In this document: positions 23,046 through 33,286 of the stretch, one piece after another
Numbering within the stretch: position 1 is the stretch's first letter
How the letters are laid out: each line of letters opens with the position of its first letter
The notes under the pieces: generated by a model
What the model was told of the DNA's origin: nothing
The model's database searches: none
Seen by the model: the letters and a program-made list of their open reading frames with translations, nothing else
Source of the DNA: Paramyrothecium sp. XJ0827
Lineage: Eukaryota > Ascomycota > Sordariomycetes > Hypocreales > Stachybotryaceae
Assembly (NCBI GenBank): GCA_020881915.1
Contig: JAJFPB010000001.1
Location: 4,712,001 to 4,776,000, forward strand
Length of the DNA: 64,000 nucleotides
Direction: 5' to 3'
Translations under genes and position numbers: made by a program

Positions 23046-23923
23046 ATGGATCATTCGCACATGGACCACGATCACAGCAGCCACGGAGGCCACGGCGGCA
23101 ACGATGGAATGAGCGACATGTGCAGCATGAGCGTGAGCCCGCCCCGGCGCTTTGCTCTCCGAGCTACCGTGAACGTCCTGAGCTGCCGGACTGAACTGAC
23201 CGTTGCTGGCGGATAGATGCTCTTCACCTGGGACACGAACAACCTGTGTATTGTTTTCCGCCAATGGCACGTCCGATCCACGACGTCCCTCGTCTTCTCC
23301 CTCCTCGCGGTCCTCCTCCTGGCCGTCGGCTACGAAGCTCTGCGATCCATTTCGCGCAGCTACGAGGCTGCCATTGCCAAGCGCCTCCAGGCCATTCCCC
23401 GTAAGCCGGCCATTCTGCCCCTTCCCTCCCTTGCCTGCACTTTTCGCCCACAAGGTATCATGGACCTTCTGATGAATGGTCCCGTATCCTCACTTCATGT
23501 TTCGAGTTTTCCCTCGCCCTCCGCTTCGTGACACGCCACTGCATTTTCTCCTGGGACGTCCTCGCTCCCTGCGCAAAATTGCTAAGCCAGGTCTTCTGTT
23601 TAAGCCCATGAATCCGTTACTGAGAACACACCCTTCCTCTTCTCAGGTCAAAACCAGCCCCAGGCCTCCCAGCGTGCCCACATCATCAAGGCCGCCCTCT
23701 ACGCCCTGCAGAACTTCTACGCTTTCATGCTCATGTGAGTATTGCCCAGCCGCCACACCAGGCCAAGTCGGGACGCACGAGAGGACCCTACTGACTGCCC
23801 CCGAGGCTCGTATTTATGACATACAACGGATGGGTTATGATTGCCGTGTCTCTCGGAGCTTTCGTCGGCTACGTCTTATTTGGAAAGGACACGTCGGCCA
23901 CAAAGGACAATGCTTGCCACTGA
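23046..23923 (+). CDS. Ctr-family copper transporter
   Basis: Four exons: 23046-23132, 23217-23400, 23647-23734 and 23806-23923, giving 158 residues. Ctr proteins form trimers that carry Cu(I) across the plasma or vacuolar membrane. The N-terminus is packed with Met and His (MDHSHMDHDHSSHGGHGG, then MSDMCSM), the copper-gathering Mets region. TM1 follows MLFTWDTNNLCIVFRQWHVR. TM2 contains the diagnostic M-x3-M (MLVFM) and TM3 the G-x3-G packing motif (GAFVGYVLFG). Splicing restores both motifs. The C-terminus ends in Cys-His, which could pass copper on. Size and sequence fit the CtrA2/Ctr4/CtrC group of ascomycetes; whether it works at the plasma membrane or the vacuole is not clear. It converges on pcd1, whose stop codon is 204 bases away. 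Confidence 0.95.
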
Positions 23924-24127
23924 TTCTGCAAAGACGGACAGGGTTCAGAAAAGCCTTGGGCACGACTATATGCTGCACTCAGCCCAAACCATTGCAGACG
24001 CCTCCAGGATCTTGCTCTCAAGAAATCTATCAACATATGCTCTAGAATATATATGAACCATTGAGACCGTGTTTGAATCAGGCACGGTGAACCATAGTAA
24101 ATCCAACCAGAACCTGATTGCTCACAT

Positions 24128-25562
24128 CTACATCTTTGCTGGCTCAGTCTCTTCGCTCTTCTTCTGTTCTCCCACCTCTTTGAAAAGACCCTGGGCGTCG
24201 GCTATCGCAATGATTTCCGCGTCACCATATGTGTCGTTGTGCTCCATCTCAGGCTCCTCGCCGTACGCAACGCGTGCCGCATCGACCAGCAGCCTGCCGG
24301 TCATGCCCCAGACCTTGAAGCGGCCCTCGCGCTCCTCCTCCTGCTCCAGCTTCTCGGCCAGGTTGCCCTGGGCGCTGCTCCGCCGCGGCTTCGACACGCG
24401 CTGGTTGTTGACGGGCACGTAGAAGTTGTGCACCCGCCACGGCTTGTCCTGCCACTTGATCCACGAACCGTCGTACCAGCTGCCCAGGGGAAGGACCTCA
24501 CCAGGCCGTGGCGGGAGGTCGGTAGCTTTTAAGAAATTGTAGAAGGGCGCGCTGAAGACGGCGGCTACTTCCCGGGCGTCCAGCCGGGGAATCATGGTGT
24601 CCTCGACAGAGGGTGCCGGCTCATCAGGCGACCTGCGGTCTGCATGGAGGAACGCCACGCAGGGTGTGACGACCAAGTGAGTCCGGGCCAAGGATGGAGG
24701 CAGATAACAGAGCTGCTCGATACGGAAAGGTTTGGGTATACGGGAGTCCTCCATCGGTAGCCCAATCTCCTCGTAGGCCTCACGACGGGCTATCTGATCT
24801 ACGGTTTGTGAGCATAAGGGTTTGTTCAATGACGAGGAGCCTTTGGAAGCCTTGGCAGCTTTGGCCATCGGTACTATGCAAGAGACGGAGGCCTCGGTGC
24901 AGACATGAAGCACGGATACCAAGGAAATTCGACTTACATGGGGTTTCTTCCACGCTGTCAGCCTTGCCTCCAGGAAGGGCTGCGTGGCCGGAGAAGCTGC
25001 GGAGACTGGCGGCTCGCATGGTGATTACGACCCTGAGATCGCCCCAGCGGTCGGCATACAGGAGCACAAGGACGGCCGCGCGCTTGCGCGCGGGCAGCTT
25101 GTCCCATACCGGGAAAGGGGGTGCCTTGTAGGCTCGAAGCCTAGTGATGGCGGCCTTGCCACGGAGATGCGTGAGCTTTCAAGTCAAAGGGTTCACAGGA
25201 GAAGTTAGGATAGATGTAGTGATCAAGATGGCGGCATCGTGATATAGAGTGCACAGGGTGCTATCCGTGTAAGCCGCGAGGGCGGCAGTGAAAGGAATGA
25301 CTCGCGTAGCCCTCTCCAGGGCCCTTCAGCGGGCAACCGAAACGGGGGGAGGGAAAACAACAAGAGAAGAGTAGAAACGAAAAGAAAGAAAACTCACGGC
25401 AGAAATGGCATTCAGGTTCGCCATGGTCGCGGCATCATAGTACAGCGAGGCGCCGTCGTACGAGATGTGCTGCAGGAGGTCCTTGACGTGCTGGATGTCC
25501 GAGTCGGTGAGTTTGTCGACGGACGCGGTGCTGAGCGGCTCCTGCGTTGCGGCCTCGGTCAT
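24128..25562 (-). CDS. pcd1: Nudix hydrolase, CoA/ADP-type diphosphatase (Pcd1-like)
   Basis: Three exons on the minus strand: 25562-25398, 25154-24938 and 24798-24128, giving 350 residues. Yeast Pcd1 and mammalian NUDT7/8 split CoA and its derivatives, mostly in peroxisomes. The UPF0035-type lead-in VVITMRAASLRSFSGHAALP precedes the Nudix box, which starts at about residue 117: GGKADSVEET, then the REAYEEIGL core with its metal-binding glutamates. The intron at 24799-24937 falls inside the box and splicing restores it exactly. A variable acidic and Lys-rich tail follows. The C-terminus is AKM, which fits the relaxed PTS1 rule (small-basic-Leu/Met) and suggests peroxisomal import. The first exon, with KLTDSDIQHVKDLLQHISYD, is joined by phase and family resemblance; its acceptor at 25154 is the least certain point. 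Confidence 0.9.
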
Positions 25563-26526
25563 TTTCCTTGTCCCGCTAGACGCTCCCGGGGGGGTTGGGG
25601 GTCACGATCGCTTGTTCCCCTCCGCGGCCTCCTGCTTTCTCGAGGACCGAGCGGGAAGAAAGGGGGGATGCGACCTGTATCGTCCTTTGCCGAAGCGATC
25701 GGGGTCGTGAATGGGGCTCCGGTTACCGGGGGAGGTTAGGTAGGAAGGGGGGTCAGAGAAAGTGTGGAGGTTGTCGGTCTCGCTCTGGCGGGCCTCATTC
25801 GGGAACAGCCGAGGTCCCGGGTTCCAGTGTTTTATGCAATGCAATGGCGGGGGAGGGGCGTTCTAACGTGGCGTTGGGCCGGCCGTGTTGGTCCTCGAAC
25901 TCATGTTGCAGGCATACTTGAACCGTCAACCGTGTTTTATCTACAATTTCTCAACCATCTTCTACTTCACAAGTGGTGGTGAGCTAGCAAGAGGAACTGA
26001 ACACCTCGGAGCATCAACAGATGTGCGTTTGAGTTGTGTGAGACCTCATCATGATCTGCCATCATTGACATGTGCTACATGGCTTACACGAGCCATGCCA
26101 ACTACCTTGTAAGTACTGTAACCAGGTACCTGTGCCTTGCTACAACCCGATGCTGGGAACTCGTGGAGAGATGAATTTAGCAATCGTTCTGATCAAGCAC
26201 ACACTAAAAAGAGACAATTCATTCAAGCACTTATTGATATGCTGGCACGGCCTCTCCATCCTAATTATCTATACCACCCTGGTCAAACGCCAAAACACCC
26301 GTGGTAGAGCACATCAGTGCAGGCCTGGTATCTGGAACTCCCACCATCCCAAGGTGAGAGGTAAGCAAAATGAGTGTAAATCAGCCCTCCGCCGGCCTCC
26401 GTGAATAGAGCAACAAATGATCGTTTGTTCATCCGCACTTGTTAAAAAAAGAAAAAAGGAGGATCTTGTCGTGTAGTTCCTTCCATCGTTTGCCATCATT
26501 GTTCACCGTGTGTAATTTGCTCCGTG
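25563..26526. other. intergenic upstream of pcd1
   Basis: A 964-base interval holding the pcd1 promoter and the 3' region of the next gene. No convincing gene or RNA was found. Confidence 0.5.
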
Positions 26527-27795
26527 TCACGAACGGTTCTTGGTCTTGTCCTTGGTGCCGGACAGCAGGTCCCTCACATGCCCGCCCGTCTTGGCCACCA
26601 GATTCGGCTTATTCAGCTCTCCGGGCCTCCGCACCAGGCTGCTCCGAACCGCCGTCGGAGCATTCCCGCTGGCGCCTCCGTCTCCGCTCCTGCGCGCAAG
26701 CCAGTCCTTCACCAGCGCTGGGCTCGCGCCCCATCGGCTCTGGTCGGGGCCCTCGTCGTCCTCTGAGTCGCTCTCGTCGAAGGCGCTTTGCGGCACCGCC
26801 GACTGTATCGCGTCAGGCGCTGTCACGGGGGTGTGGCCGACGGGCCCCATGTGGGAGATGCGAGGCCTGGGCCGCTCCGGCTGCCGGCTTAGTGGGCGCG
26901 GCTCAAGCGATGTGACGATGGTGGGCAGCGCGCTGCGCAGTTTGTGGGAGGAGGAGGAGTGGTGAAGAAGCCTGGTGAAGCGTCTTGATTTTGGAGGCGG
27001 AGGCTGCCGCGACGTCTCTTCCACGCCATGGCTTGTCGCCGGCCTCTTGTGGGCTGCTAGCTCCGCGGCGATGGTGTGGTAGCTCCATGCTACCTCATAG
27101 TCGGTGGAGTGCAAGTTGAGCAAGTCTCGCACTTTCGAGTCGCTTTCGGACGAGGCAGAGCGCACATGGCCTGCGAAGTCTGAATCGTGCTGAGCTTCTG
27201 CCACCGCCGCGTCCGGCAGCCACGGTGCCGGCTGAGCAGAACCTGGCGACACTGGCTCCCAGGAATCGTGGCTCTTGGAGCTCCCATCTCGGTCAATTTC
27301 TAGGGATGGCGGGGTTGGGTTAGTTTCGTCTATTTGATCGAGGAAGTTCATCCTCAGCGCTGCCGAACCGCCAAACGCCGCCCATCCAGAATCAGACATC
27401 CTCGCCGTCGAGGTAGGGCGGCCCGGCTGGTATGGCGCGCTGTGCGTTGCGTCGACTTGTTGACCTGTAATCTGCATGATCTTTTGCGAAGATCGATGAC
27501 CTGTAGCATGATGCATTGGACCGACCGTTTGCGACATGCTATGCCGGCGAGGAGACGACGACATGGTCCAAGGTAAACATTTAGGTGTAAGTGGCAACTC
27601 GCCCAGATCAACGGCATCCTCGTCCGGTGACGTGGGATCCGCCTTCGTGGACGGATCCTTCCTCCTAAAATAACTGGAAGAAGGTATCGGCGGCAGCGGC
27701 TTATGGGCGTACTTCTCAGCCTCTTCTGGGGTTGGGGGCTGAAGAGGGTGGCCCGATTCGGCAGCATCTGCACTTAGTCTATGCACCAGATCCAT
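26527..27795 (-). CDS. uncharacterised low-complexity protein
   Basis: An open frame of 422 codons from the first in-frame ATG at 27795 to the stop at 26527. The frame stays open upstream to about 28068, but the only codon there that could start it is GTG. A CAG directly precedes the ATG, so this could also be the acceptor of an intron. No known domain is recognised. The product is mostly Ser, Pro, Arg and acidic residues and is probably disordered. It opens with MDLVHRLSADAAESGHPLQP, has a proline string PLPPIPSSSYF, and ends with LVAKTGGHVRDLLSGTKDK. An SRRFTRLLHHSSSSHKL basic patch is in the middle. Long unbroken frame and biased, repeated serine use support coding. Function is unknown. 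Confidence 0.65.
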   Translation of the reverse strand: MDLVHRLSADAAESGHPLQPPTPEEAEKYAHKPLPPIPSSSYFRRKDPSTKADPTSPDEDAVDLGELPLTPKCLPWTMSSSPRRHSMSQTVGPMHHATGHRSSQKIMQITGQQVDATHSAPYQPGRPTSTARMSDSGWAAFGGSAALRMNFLDQIDETNPTPPSLEIDRDGSSKSHDSWEPVSPGSAQPAPWLPDAAVAEAQHDSDFAGHVRSASSESDSKVRDLLNLHSTDYEVAWSYHTIAAELAAHKRPATSHGVEETSRQPPPPKSRRFTRLLHHSSSSHKLRSALPTIVTSLEPRPLSRQPERPRPRISHMGPVGHTPVTAPDAIQSAVPQSAFDESDSEDDEGPDQSRWGASPALVKDWLARRSGDGGASGNAPTAVRSSLVRRPGELNKPNLVAKTGGHVRDLLSGTKDKTKNRS

Positions 27796-28233
27796 CTGGA
27801 CCAACGTAAGCAGCGACGACTTCTTGCTTGGCGGCCCGCTGCACTGGTTGAGTGATAAGGGAACCTCTTCTGCTGCTGCCGTCGCCAGAGGAGGGCCGCT
27901 ACGGAGTGCGCCCGGCCACGTCCAGCGTTGACCGCGGGTTGGCCAAGCTCGCCAGATCTTGCAGGCACCTGAAGAATGCCTGACGGTTACAGGTGATGTA
28001 CGAGGAGGAGGGCCAGGAGAGGAAGGAGAGGGAGGATACGAAGAAGAACAAGTCGAAGCGTCGCCCACCGTTTTCTGCCGCAGGCAACGATGAAACCGTC
28101 AATCGGCGCCGTGCTCCCCCATCACTCGCTGCGTTTCGTCTGTGAAGCAAACCGTCGTGGACGCGAGTGGTCGGGACGGTGTCATGGCACGAGGTGGTGC
28201 TGCCGCTGTGTGCGAGACCATGTCACCTTCAGC

Positions 28234-28260
28234 TGTGTATGTATGTGTGTGTGCGTGTGT
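28234..28260. repeat. GT-rich microsatellite
   Basis: An imperfect GT/GTAT dinucleotide tract of about 27 bases. It lies upstream of the low-complexity gene and has no coding role visible. Confidence 0.7.
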
Positions 28261-29295
28261 AAGTGCCTTGTGTGTTTGCTTTTGCGCGCGCGAACCTCTG
28301 CCCAGCTGAAGCGGATTTCAGGTGAGTTCCTGTACATACGTGACGAATGCAAAAGAACCCTGGATTTGCATCAATAGCGGGCATCGCACCATTTTTCTAC
28401 TGGAAAACAGAAGGGAGGGAGAGGGAGGAAGAGATAAGGCGGTCATGAGAAAAGGACCCGAGCGGGCAAGTCCTGGATGCCGTGAATGGTGCCCGCCGAC
28501 CGCCATTCGTGGAGAGTAAAGACGGGCTGTGCCATGCTATTGTCAGACAATGTAAGATGCTGCCTGTCAATGAGCAGCGACCACGAGAACCACACATTCA
28601 CCAACCGCTGCCCTACATTTGCCGGCCTCCCGTCAGGCCTTTGATGGGGTTGGCTCGCCCACGCGAAATCTCCCCGCGGGGATGGAGGCCGTGCTGGCCG
28701 GCCGGCGGTGCGAAGGGATGCCATTGCCATGATGGATGGGTTGCTGTATTGTCCAGGCTATTGTTTGTTCTAGAAGGGGGGGCGTTTCTGTGCTATTGAC
28801 GGGCGCCGCACCGAAAAAGCAATGACTGCAGGATAGATCCTAGCACGCTGCTGCACCATTTGGCATGCACCACACGAGGCGGGTATGTTTCGTGATTTCC
28901 GTACGCTCCACTCACCACCTTGCGCATGACCTCGCCTTCCTGACGATACTTTCTTAAGTCCTACCCACTGCTCGTGTGGGGATGGGTGTCAGCATGCCAG
29001 AAGGATGGATGTAATTGCGACGATCAGGCAAAGATCATGTGTGGGGGGTATGTGCCAATCACACGAAAGAGTGCTGCTCATGTATGCCAGGATGCGACCA
29101 AGCAATTGCCGATCAAATACATTTTAATTATAGTATAGTTGCTGTAAAAAATGACAACAAAATCCTGTTTGGCGCCCTGGGCCGTTTGGCCACATCGTAA
29201 AACGCCCCGTCTATGAGACCGTCCGCCGCTTTCCCGGCATGCGGATGCCAAATACCAAACGCCGGGCGCGAGCCCTCGCCGACATGCGTCTGCCC

Positions 29296-29330
29296 GTGAT
29301 TGTGATTGTGATCGTGAATGTGATTGCGAT
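29296..29330. repeat. GTGATT hexamer microsatellite
   Basis: About six imperfect copies of GTGATT in a row. It starts five bases after the stop codon of the Erd1-like gene, so it lies in its 3'-UTR. The same hexamer, in the other orientation, is repeated at 55743-55763. Confidence 0.8.
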
Positions 29331-29334
29331 GCTC

Positions 29335-30617
29335 CTAATCATCGTCCGAATCGTCCTTGCCCAAAAGCTCGCTCATAAGAATGTCGTCGGCCCCGAGCCC
29401 CGTCGGCGTGCTCCTGATCCACTCCGTCTCGACCCGCAGGAAAATCCACACCCAACGCCGGAAAACCTCGAGGAACTCTATCAAGAAGATGCCGCTCTCA
29501 AAGTCGCTGAACTTGTCGAGGTGCTGGCTCAGCTTCATGGACCACGTGCAGCGCAGCATCAGGTCCAGGCCGATGACCACGTAGTAAAGGTTGATCGGAC
29601 GGAATATCAGGCGGTCCCTAAGACCCCAGGCGCGATGAGACGCCGCGCGCTCCTTGCTGCCGGCGAACAGCGTCAGGTCCCAATCCTTTGCGACGTCCCA
29701 GTAGAACGAGTACAGTGAGTTGATCAGTACCGCGACCAGCCAGAGCTTGTTCAGCGCAGCCTTCACCTCGGCGTTCTCAATGTTGCGCTGCAGCGAGCTG
29801 GTGATGATGACGGGGAACGCCGTCGAGTACTTGAGCGCGTTGGCGAGGTGCTGGCCGCCCCAGCCCGTGGACTCCTTGTACGGCGCCCGTCGCACGCGGA
29901 GGTACTCGATGATGCACTGCCGGAAACGGATCAAGCTCGGCAGCGCCATGAGCAATGGCACAACGACGATGCCGCCGCAGTTTCGGTCAGGCCGGCCCGT
30001 CGACGACGAGCCGGGCGTGAGAAACATGCAGATGCTGACGTACAGGTCGCCGCAGACCTTGGCGTAGGAGGTCAGCACGTCCGCAAGCAGGACGTCGCCG
30101 AACTTGCCGTCCTGCGCCTCCGCGATGCCGCCGATGATGACGCGACGCATCATGGCCATGAGGCGGCGGCGGCCGGCGCTGGGCAGGTCGCGCAGCGGTA
30201 TGAAGAAGATGGCGAGGAAGGCGACGAGGTAGGTCATGGGCAGCCAGTCGTAGGCGACGACGCGCGAGGGCTTGCCCCAGGTGAGCAGCCAGAAGAGGGT
30301 GATGGAGACGGCGAACAGGCCGGAGAGAACCGTCGCGAGCCGGTACGTCGAGTAGTGGTGCGGCAGGTGTTGCGGCGAGGGTCGCCCGGGGTATCGTATC
30401 AGGGAGGGGACGTCGATCTTCATGAGGTGTAGGTGGTGCAGGTTCATGCCCCAGCCCCAGACGGCTAGAAAACGCAGTGTGAGCAGAGGAGACGGCCAAC
30501 GGGCAGACGGGATGAATCGAGCATACCGAGCGTCACGATGAAGCCGACCCGGTACGGCAGGGGAAAGGCCACGCTGAAGCCGTCGAGCGCCGGCTCGACC
30601 GCAGGATCACCGTCCAT
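29335..30617 (-). CDS. erd1: EXS-domain membrane protein (Erd1-like)
   Basis: Two exons on the minus strand: 30617-30527 and 30464-29335, giving 406 residues. It is an EXS-family protein without the N-terminal SPX domain found in Xpr1/Syg1, which is the layout of yeast Erd1. Erd1 sits in the Golgi, is needed for retention of ER and Golgi proteins, and is linked to phosphate recycling from the Golgi lumen. Splicing gives VTLAVWGWGMNLHHLHLMKI at the first membrane segment. Further hydrophobic segments are seen around LATVLSGLFAVSITLFWLL and MTYLVAFLAIFFIPL. The EXS core contains NALKYSTAFPVIITS, NSLYSFYWDVAKDWDL and the ending FEVFRRWVWIFLRVETEW-like stretch (residues LEVFRRWVWIFLRVETEW). The tail is acidic. 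It is divergent from pex10. Confidence 0.92.
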
Positions 30618-31548
30618 GATGGCGACGAGACAGTGTCATCAAGACGTAGTAGCAATGGGCGGCGCCAGTCAGCAGCAGGCCGTCGAAATTCAAGTTGCGC
30701 CGGCAGGCCTTCGGGGAGGAGGAGTCGGATGTGTCCTCAATCGCGAGCTGTGTGGTCAAGCTGGCCAGATGCGCATGGCGGTTGGAATGGCCGCGTAGTC
30801 ACTTCACTCGCTCCTTTAGATTCTCTCGGCTTGCGTGGGTCTCTAAATTTATTTCAGGGGTGGTTTTCCCAAGGGACGCAATGCCGTCAGATAAGGAGGC
30901 GGACACACTCGGCGGCCGGGGTCCCGACCAGGGGGGGGGAGCCCAAACGTCTTTGACGGTAAAGCCACCACAGCCACGAGTACCGCTGCGGCGTGTTCGT
31001 AGTAGGTAATTTACAGGTTGACCATGTGAAAGGCCTCTCGATTCCGTAGCCATCCCTTTCACGCAACATGTAGAATGAAATATACGAAGCAGAAATCAAT
31101 TACTTCTAGCACGAACCGTAAAAATACAATCTTACTTTGCTAAAAATTCGATTTATGGGCGATTAGGCGTACTGGTTGAGTAATTCCAACCTTGCCATAG
31201 CTGGTTGCGTGCGATTACTGACGCCAGCCCACTACAAGGCTCGGTTACCAGGTCCCGTTTATACTCTTTCTCACACCGCATGGGATGGGGGCACTAAAGG
31301 TTGTCCCGAGGTCCAGGTCCAGGTCCGTTTTCCCCAGATGCAGATGCACGCAGCTCACTTCCCCAAACTCTCTTACATCCACAACGTCTTCCAATTCCCA
31401 GCAACAACCATACGCTGCATCACGCCAAACCAGCCTGGCTTCCACATAAAATTGTTCAATACGATTCCTCCGATCGACCCGATCTCACACTCCTGGTCGC
31501 GCTCAACGTAGGCCTTGCGCCTCGTTGCGCCGCCATCCCTCGCCGACA
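30618..31548. promoter_or_regulatory. divergent promoter region erd1/pex10
   Basis: A 931-base interval between divergent start codons. No supported gene. The in-frame TTG at 31525 ahead of pex10 is not used as a start; the first ATG is at 31549. Confidence 0.5.
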
Positions 31549-32706
31549 ATGACCTCCATCTCTACCTCCACGACGACAACGACGACCGCTGCGCACCCCC
31601 AACCTTCGCCCTCTTCCTCTCTCTCTCCGTACCCCTTCGCTGCGGCACCCGACATCATCCGCGCCCACCAGAAAGATGCCTACTTCACCGGCCACCTCGC
31701 AAACGCCCTCACCGACGTCCTCCGCCGCATCCTCGGCGCCCGCAGCGCCCACACCCTCGGCCCGGAGCTGCACTCCCTCGCCGCCCTGCTCTACTTCGCC
31801 CTGACCACCCTGCCCGGCAACCGCACCCTGGGCGAGGAGTACTGCGACCTCGTCCAGGTCGACGTCTCCGACCGCGGCCGCCTCCCCGCCCTGCGCGCCC
31901 GAGCCGGCTACGTCGCCGGCTCTGTCGTCCTCCCATACCTCGCCGCGCGCCTGCTGCCCGGCCTACGGGCCCGCCTGCGCAAGCTCCTCGAGCGCCGCCT
32001 CGCCACACTCCGCCAGAAGGGCCGCTCGGCCGGGTGGGAGGCCCGCCTCTGGGGCTACCTCGACCGGAATCTGTCCTCCGTGACGTCCGCCGCGCCCTTC
32101 CAGGCCCTGACCCTCGCCCTCTTCTACTTCGGCGGCACCTACTACGAACTCACGAAGCGCGTACTGTCCCTGCGCTACGTCTTCACCCGTACCGTGCCCG
32201 ACACGCCCGACCGCGCCGGCTACGAACTTCTTGGCGTCCTGCTCGTCGTGCAGCTGGGCGTCCAGGCATACTTGCACGTCCGCTCCACCCTCGCATCCTC
32301 GGCCGAAGCCCTTCGCGAACGGGCACCGTTCTTGACCTCTGCCCCTCCCAACGTGTCTCTGGATCACGACAATTCCTACGCGCCAAATAATGACCTGTTG
32401 CTGTCTGGCCTCGGCGGGCAGGGGCTACAGGCTAGCAAGGTCGACCTCTCGGCAGCCACCCACACGCCTGTCGCCAGCACGCCGCGGTTCTTCTTGGGCG
32501 ACGACAAGGTCATGTCCTACATAAAAGGGAGCCAACAAAGAAAGTGCACACTTTGTCTGGAAGAGCTAAAGGATCCGGCAGCTACCCAGTGTGGCCACGT
32601 CTTCTGCTGGGAATGCATAGGTGACTGGGTCAAGGAGAAGCCGGAGTGCCCGTTGTGCCGACGCGAGGCCATGGTGCAGCACATCCTTCCATTACGCATT
32701 GTATAG
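31549..32706 (+). CDS. pex10: peroxisome biogenesis E3 ubiquitin ligase Pex10
   Basis: Single exon, 385 residues. Pex10 is one of three RING proteins (with Pex2 and Pex12) that form the peroxisomal ubiquitin-ligase channel and ubiquitinate the import receptor Pex5. The N-terminus after a Ser/Thr/Pro leader contains the Pex2/10/12 domain: PDIIRAHQKDAYFTGHLANA, then YFALTTLPGNRTLGEEYCDL and several hydrophobic segments up to FYFGGTYYELTKRVLSLRYV. The C3HC4 RING is at about residues 333-371, starting CTLCLEELKDPAATQCGHVF and ending CPLCRREA. The first ATG of the frame is used. No intron is needed. GC content is high, as in several other genes here. Confidence 0.96.
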   Translation: MTSISTSTTTTTTAAHPQPSPSSSLSPYPFAAAPDIIRAHQKDAYFTGHLANALTDVLRRILGARSAHTLGPELHSLAALLYFALTTLPGNRTLGEEYCDLVQVDVSDRGRLPALRARAGYVAGSVVLPYLAARLLPGLRARLRKLLERRLATLRQKGRSAGWEARLWGYLDRNLSSVTSAAPFQALTLALFYFGGTYYELTKRVLSLRYVFTRTVPDTPDRAGYELLGVLLVVQLGVQAYLHVRSTLASSAEALRERAPFLTSAPPNVSLDHDNSYAPNNDLLLSGLGGQGLQASKVDLSAATHTPVASTPRFFLGDDKVMSYIKGSQQRKCTLCLEELKDPAATQCGHVFCWECIGDWVKEKPECPLCRREAMVQHILPLRIV

Positions 32707-33286
32707 GCTGATAATGTAACACAACAAAATTCCCCGGTAACTTCTTCCCGCGAAATTCTCCTAGGGCAAACGAAACGTCACAACACAAGAGAGAAATGAG
32801 CTTCGAGCGGCGAGAATATGACATATGTATGCAGATAAAATCGAAATGAGATAATAGATAGACAATGAAGATCAGACACTCTCCGGTAGCGCTCGTCAAC
32901 AGCCATTACCACCTCGTCTGCCCAAAATGCTACCTCCGAGGCAAACAATTCGACAGGAAAGAGAAATCAAACCAGTATCTATCCGGCACTTCGCTTCTGT
33001 AGTCGGGAAAGGGAGGACAATGCCTCCCGTAACGTAAAACATTGCCATCACAGCTACAAGCCCAGCCTGGAGCTTCGTCGCGTTCGATGGCACCTTGCGT
33101 CCGTCTATTCCAACCCCATAAGAAAATGTGTTGTGGATCGACAGCACCATCCTCGGTGGTCAATCCAGCGTGGTATCAAGTAGTATCCAATGCCCCATGC
33201 CCAAATTCGAACAAAATAGAAAGGTAAGTCACTCCCTCACCATGAAAACTCCGAACTGCACCCATCCTTTTAATGTAGCAACGTGA
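32707..33286. other. convergent 3' region pex10/LYAR-like gene
   Basis: A 580-base interval between two converging stop codons. It should hold both 3'-UTRs. No gene or structured RNA was recognised. Confidence 0.5.

Larger units (their letters stand above)
27796..29334. other. intergenic/upstream region of the low-complexity gene
   Basis: About 1.5 kb with no firm gene. The part up to 28068 is an open extension of the neighbouring frame and may be an N-terminal exon or leader. The remainder holds a GT-rich microsatellite (28234-28260). An ATG-led frame of 28 codons on the minus strand near 28190-28105 could be an upstream ORF. Confidence 0.4.
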
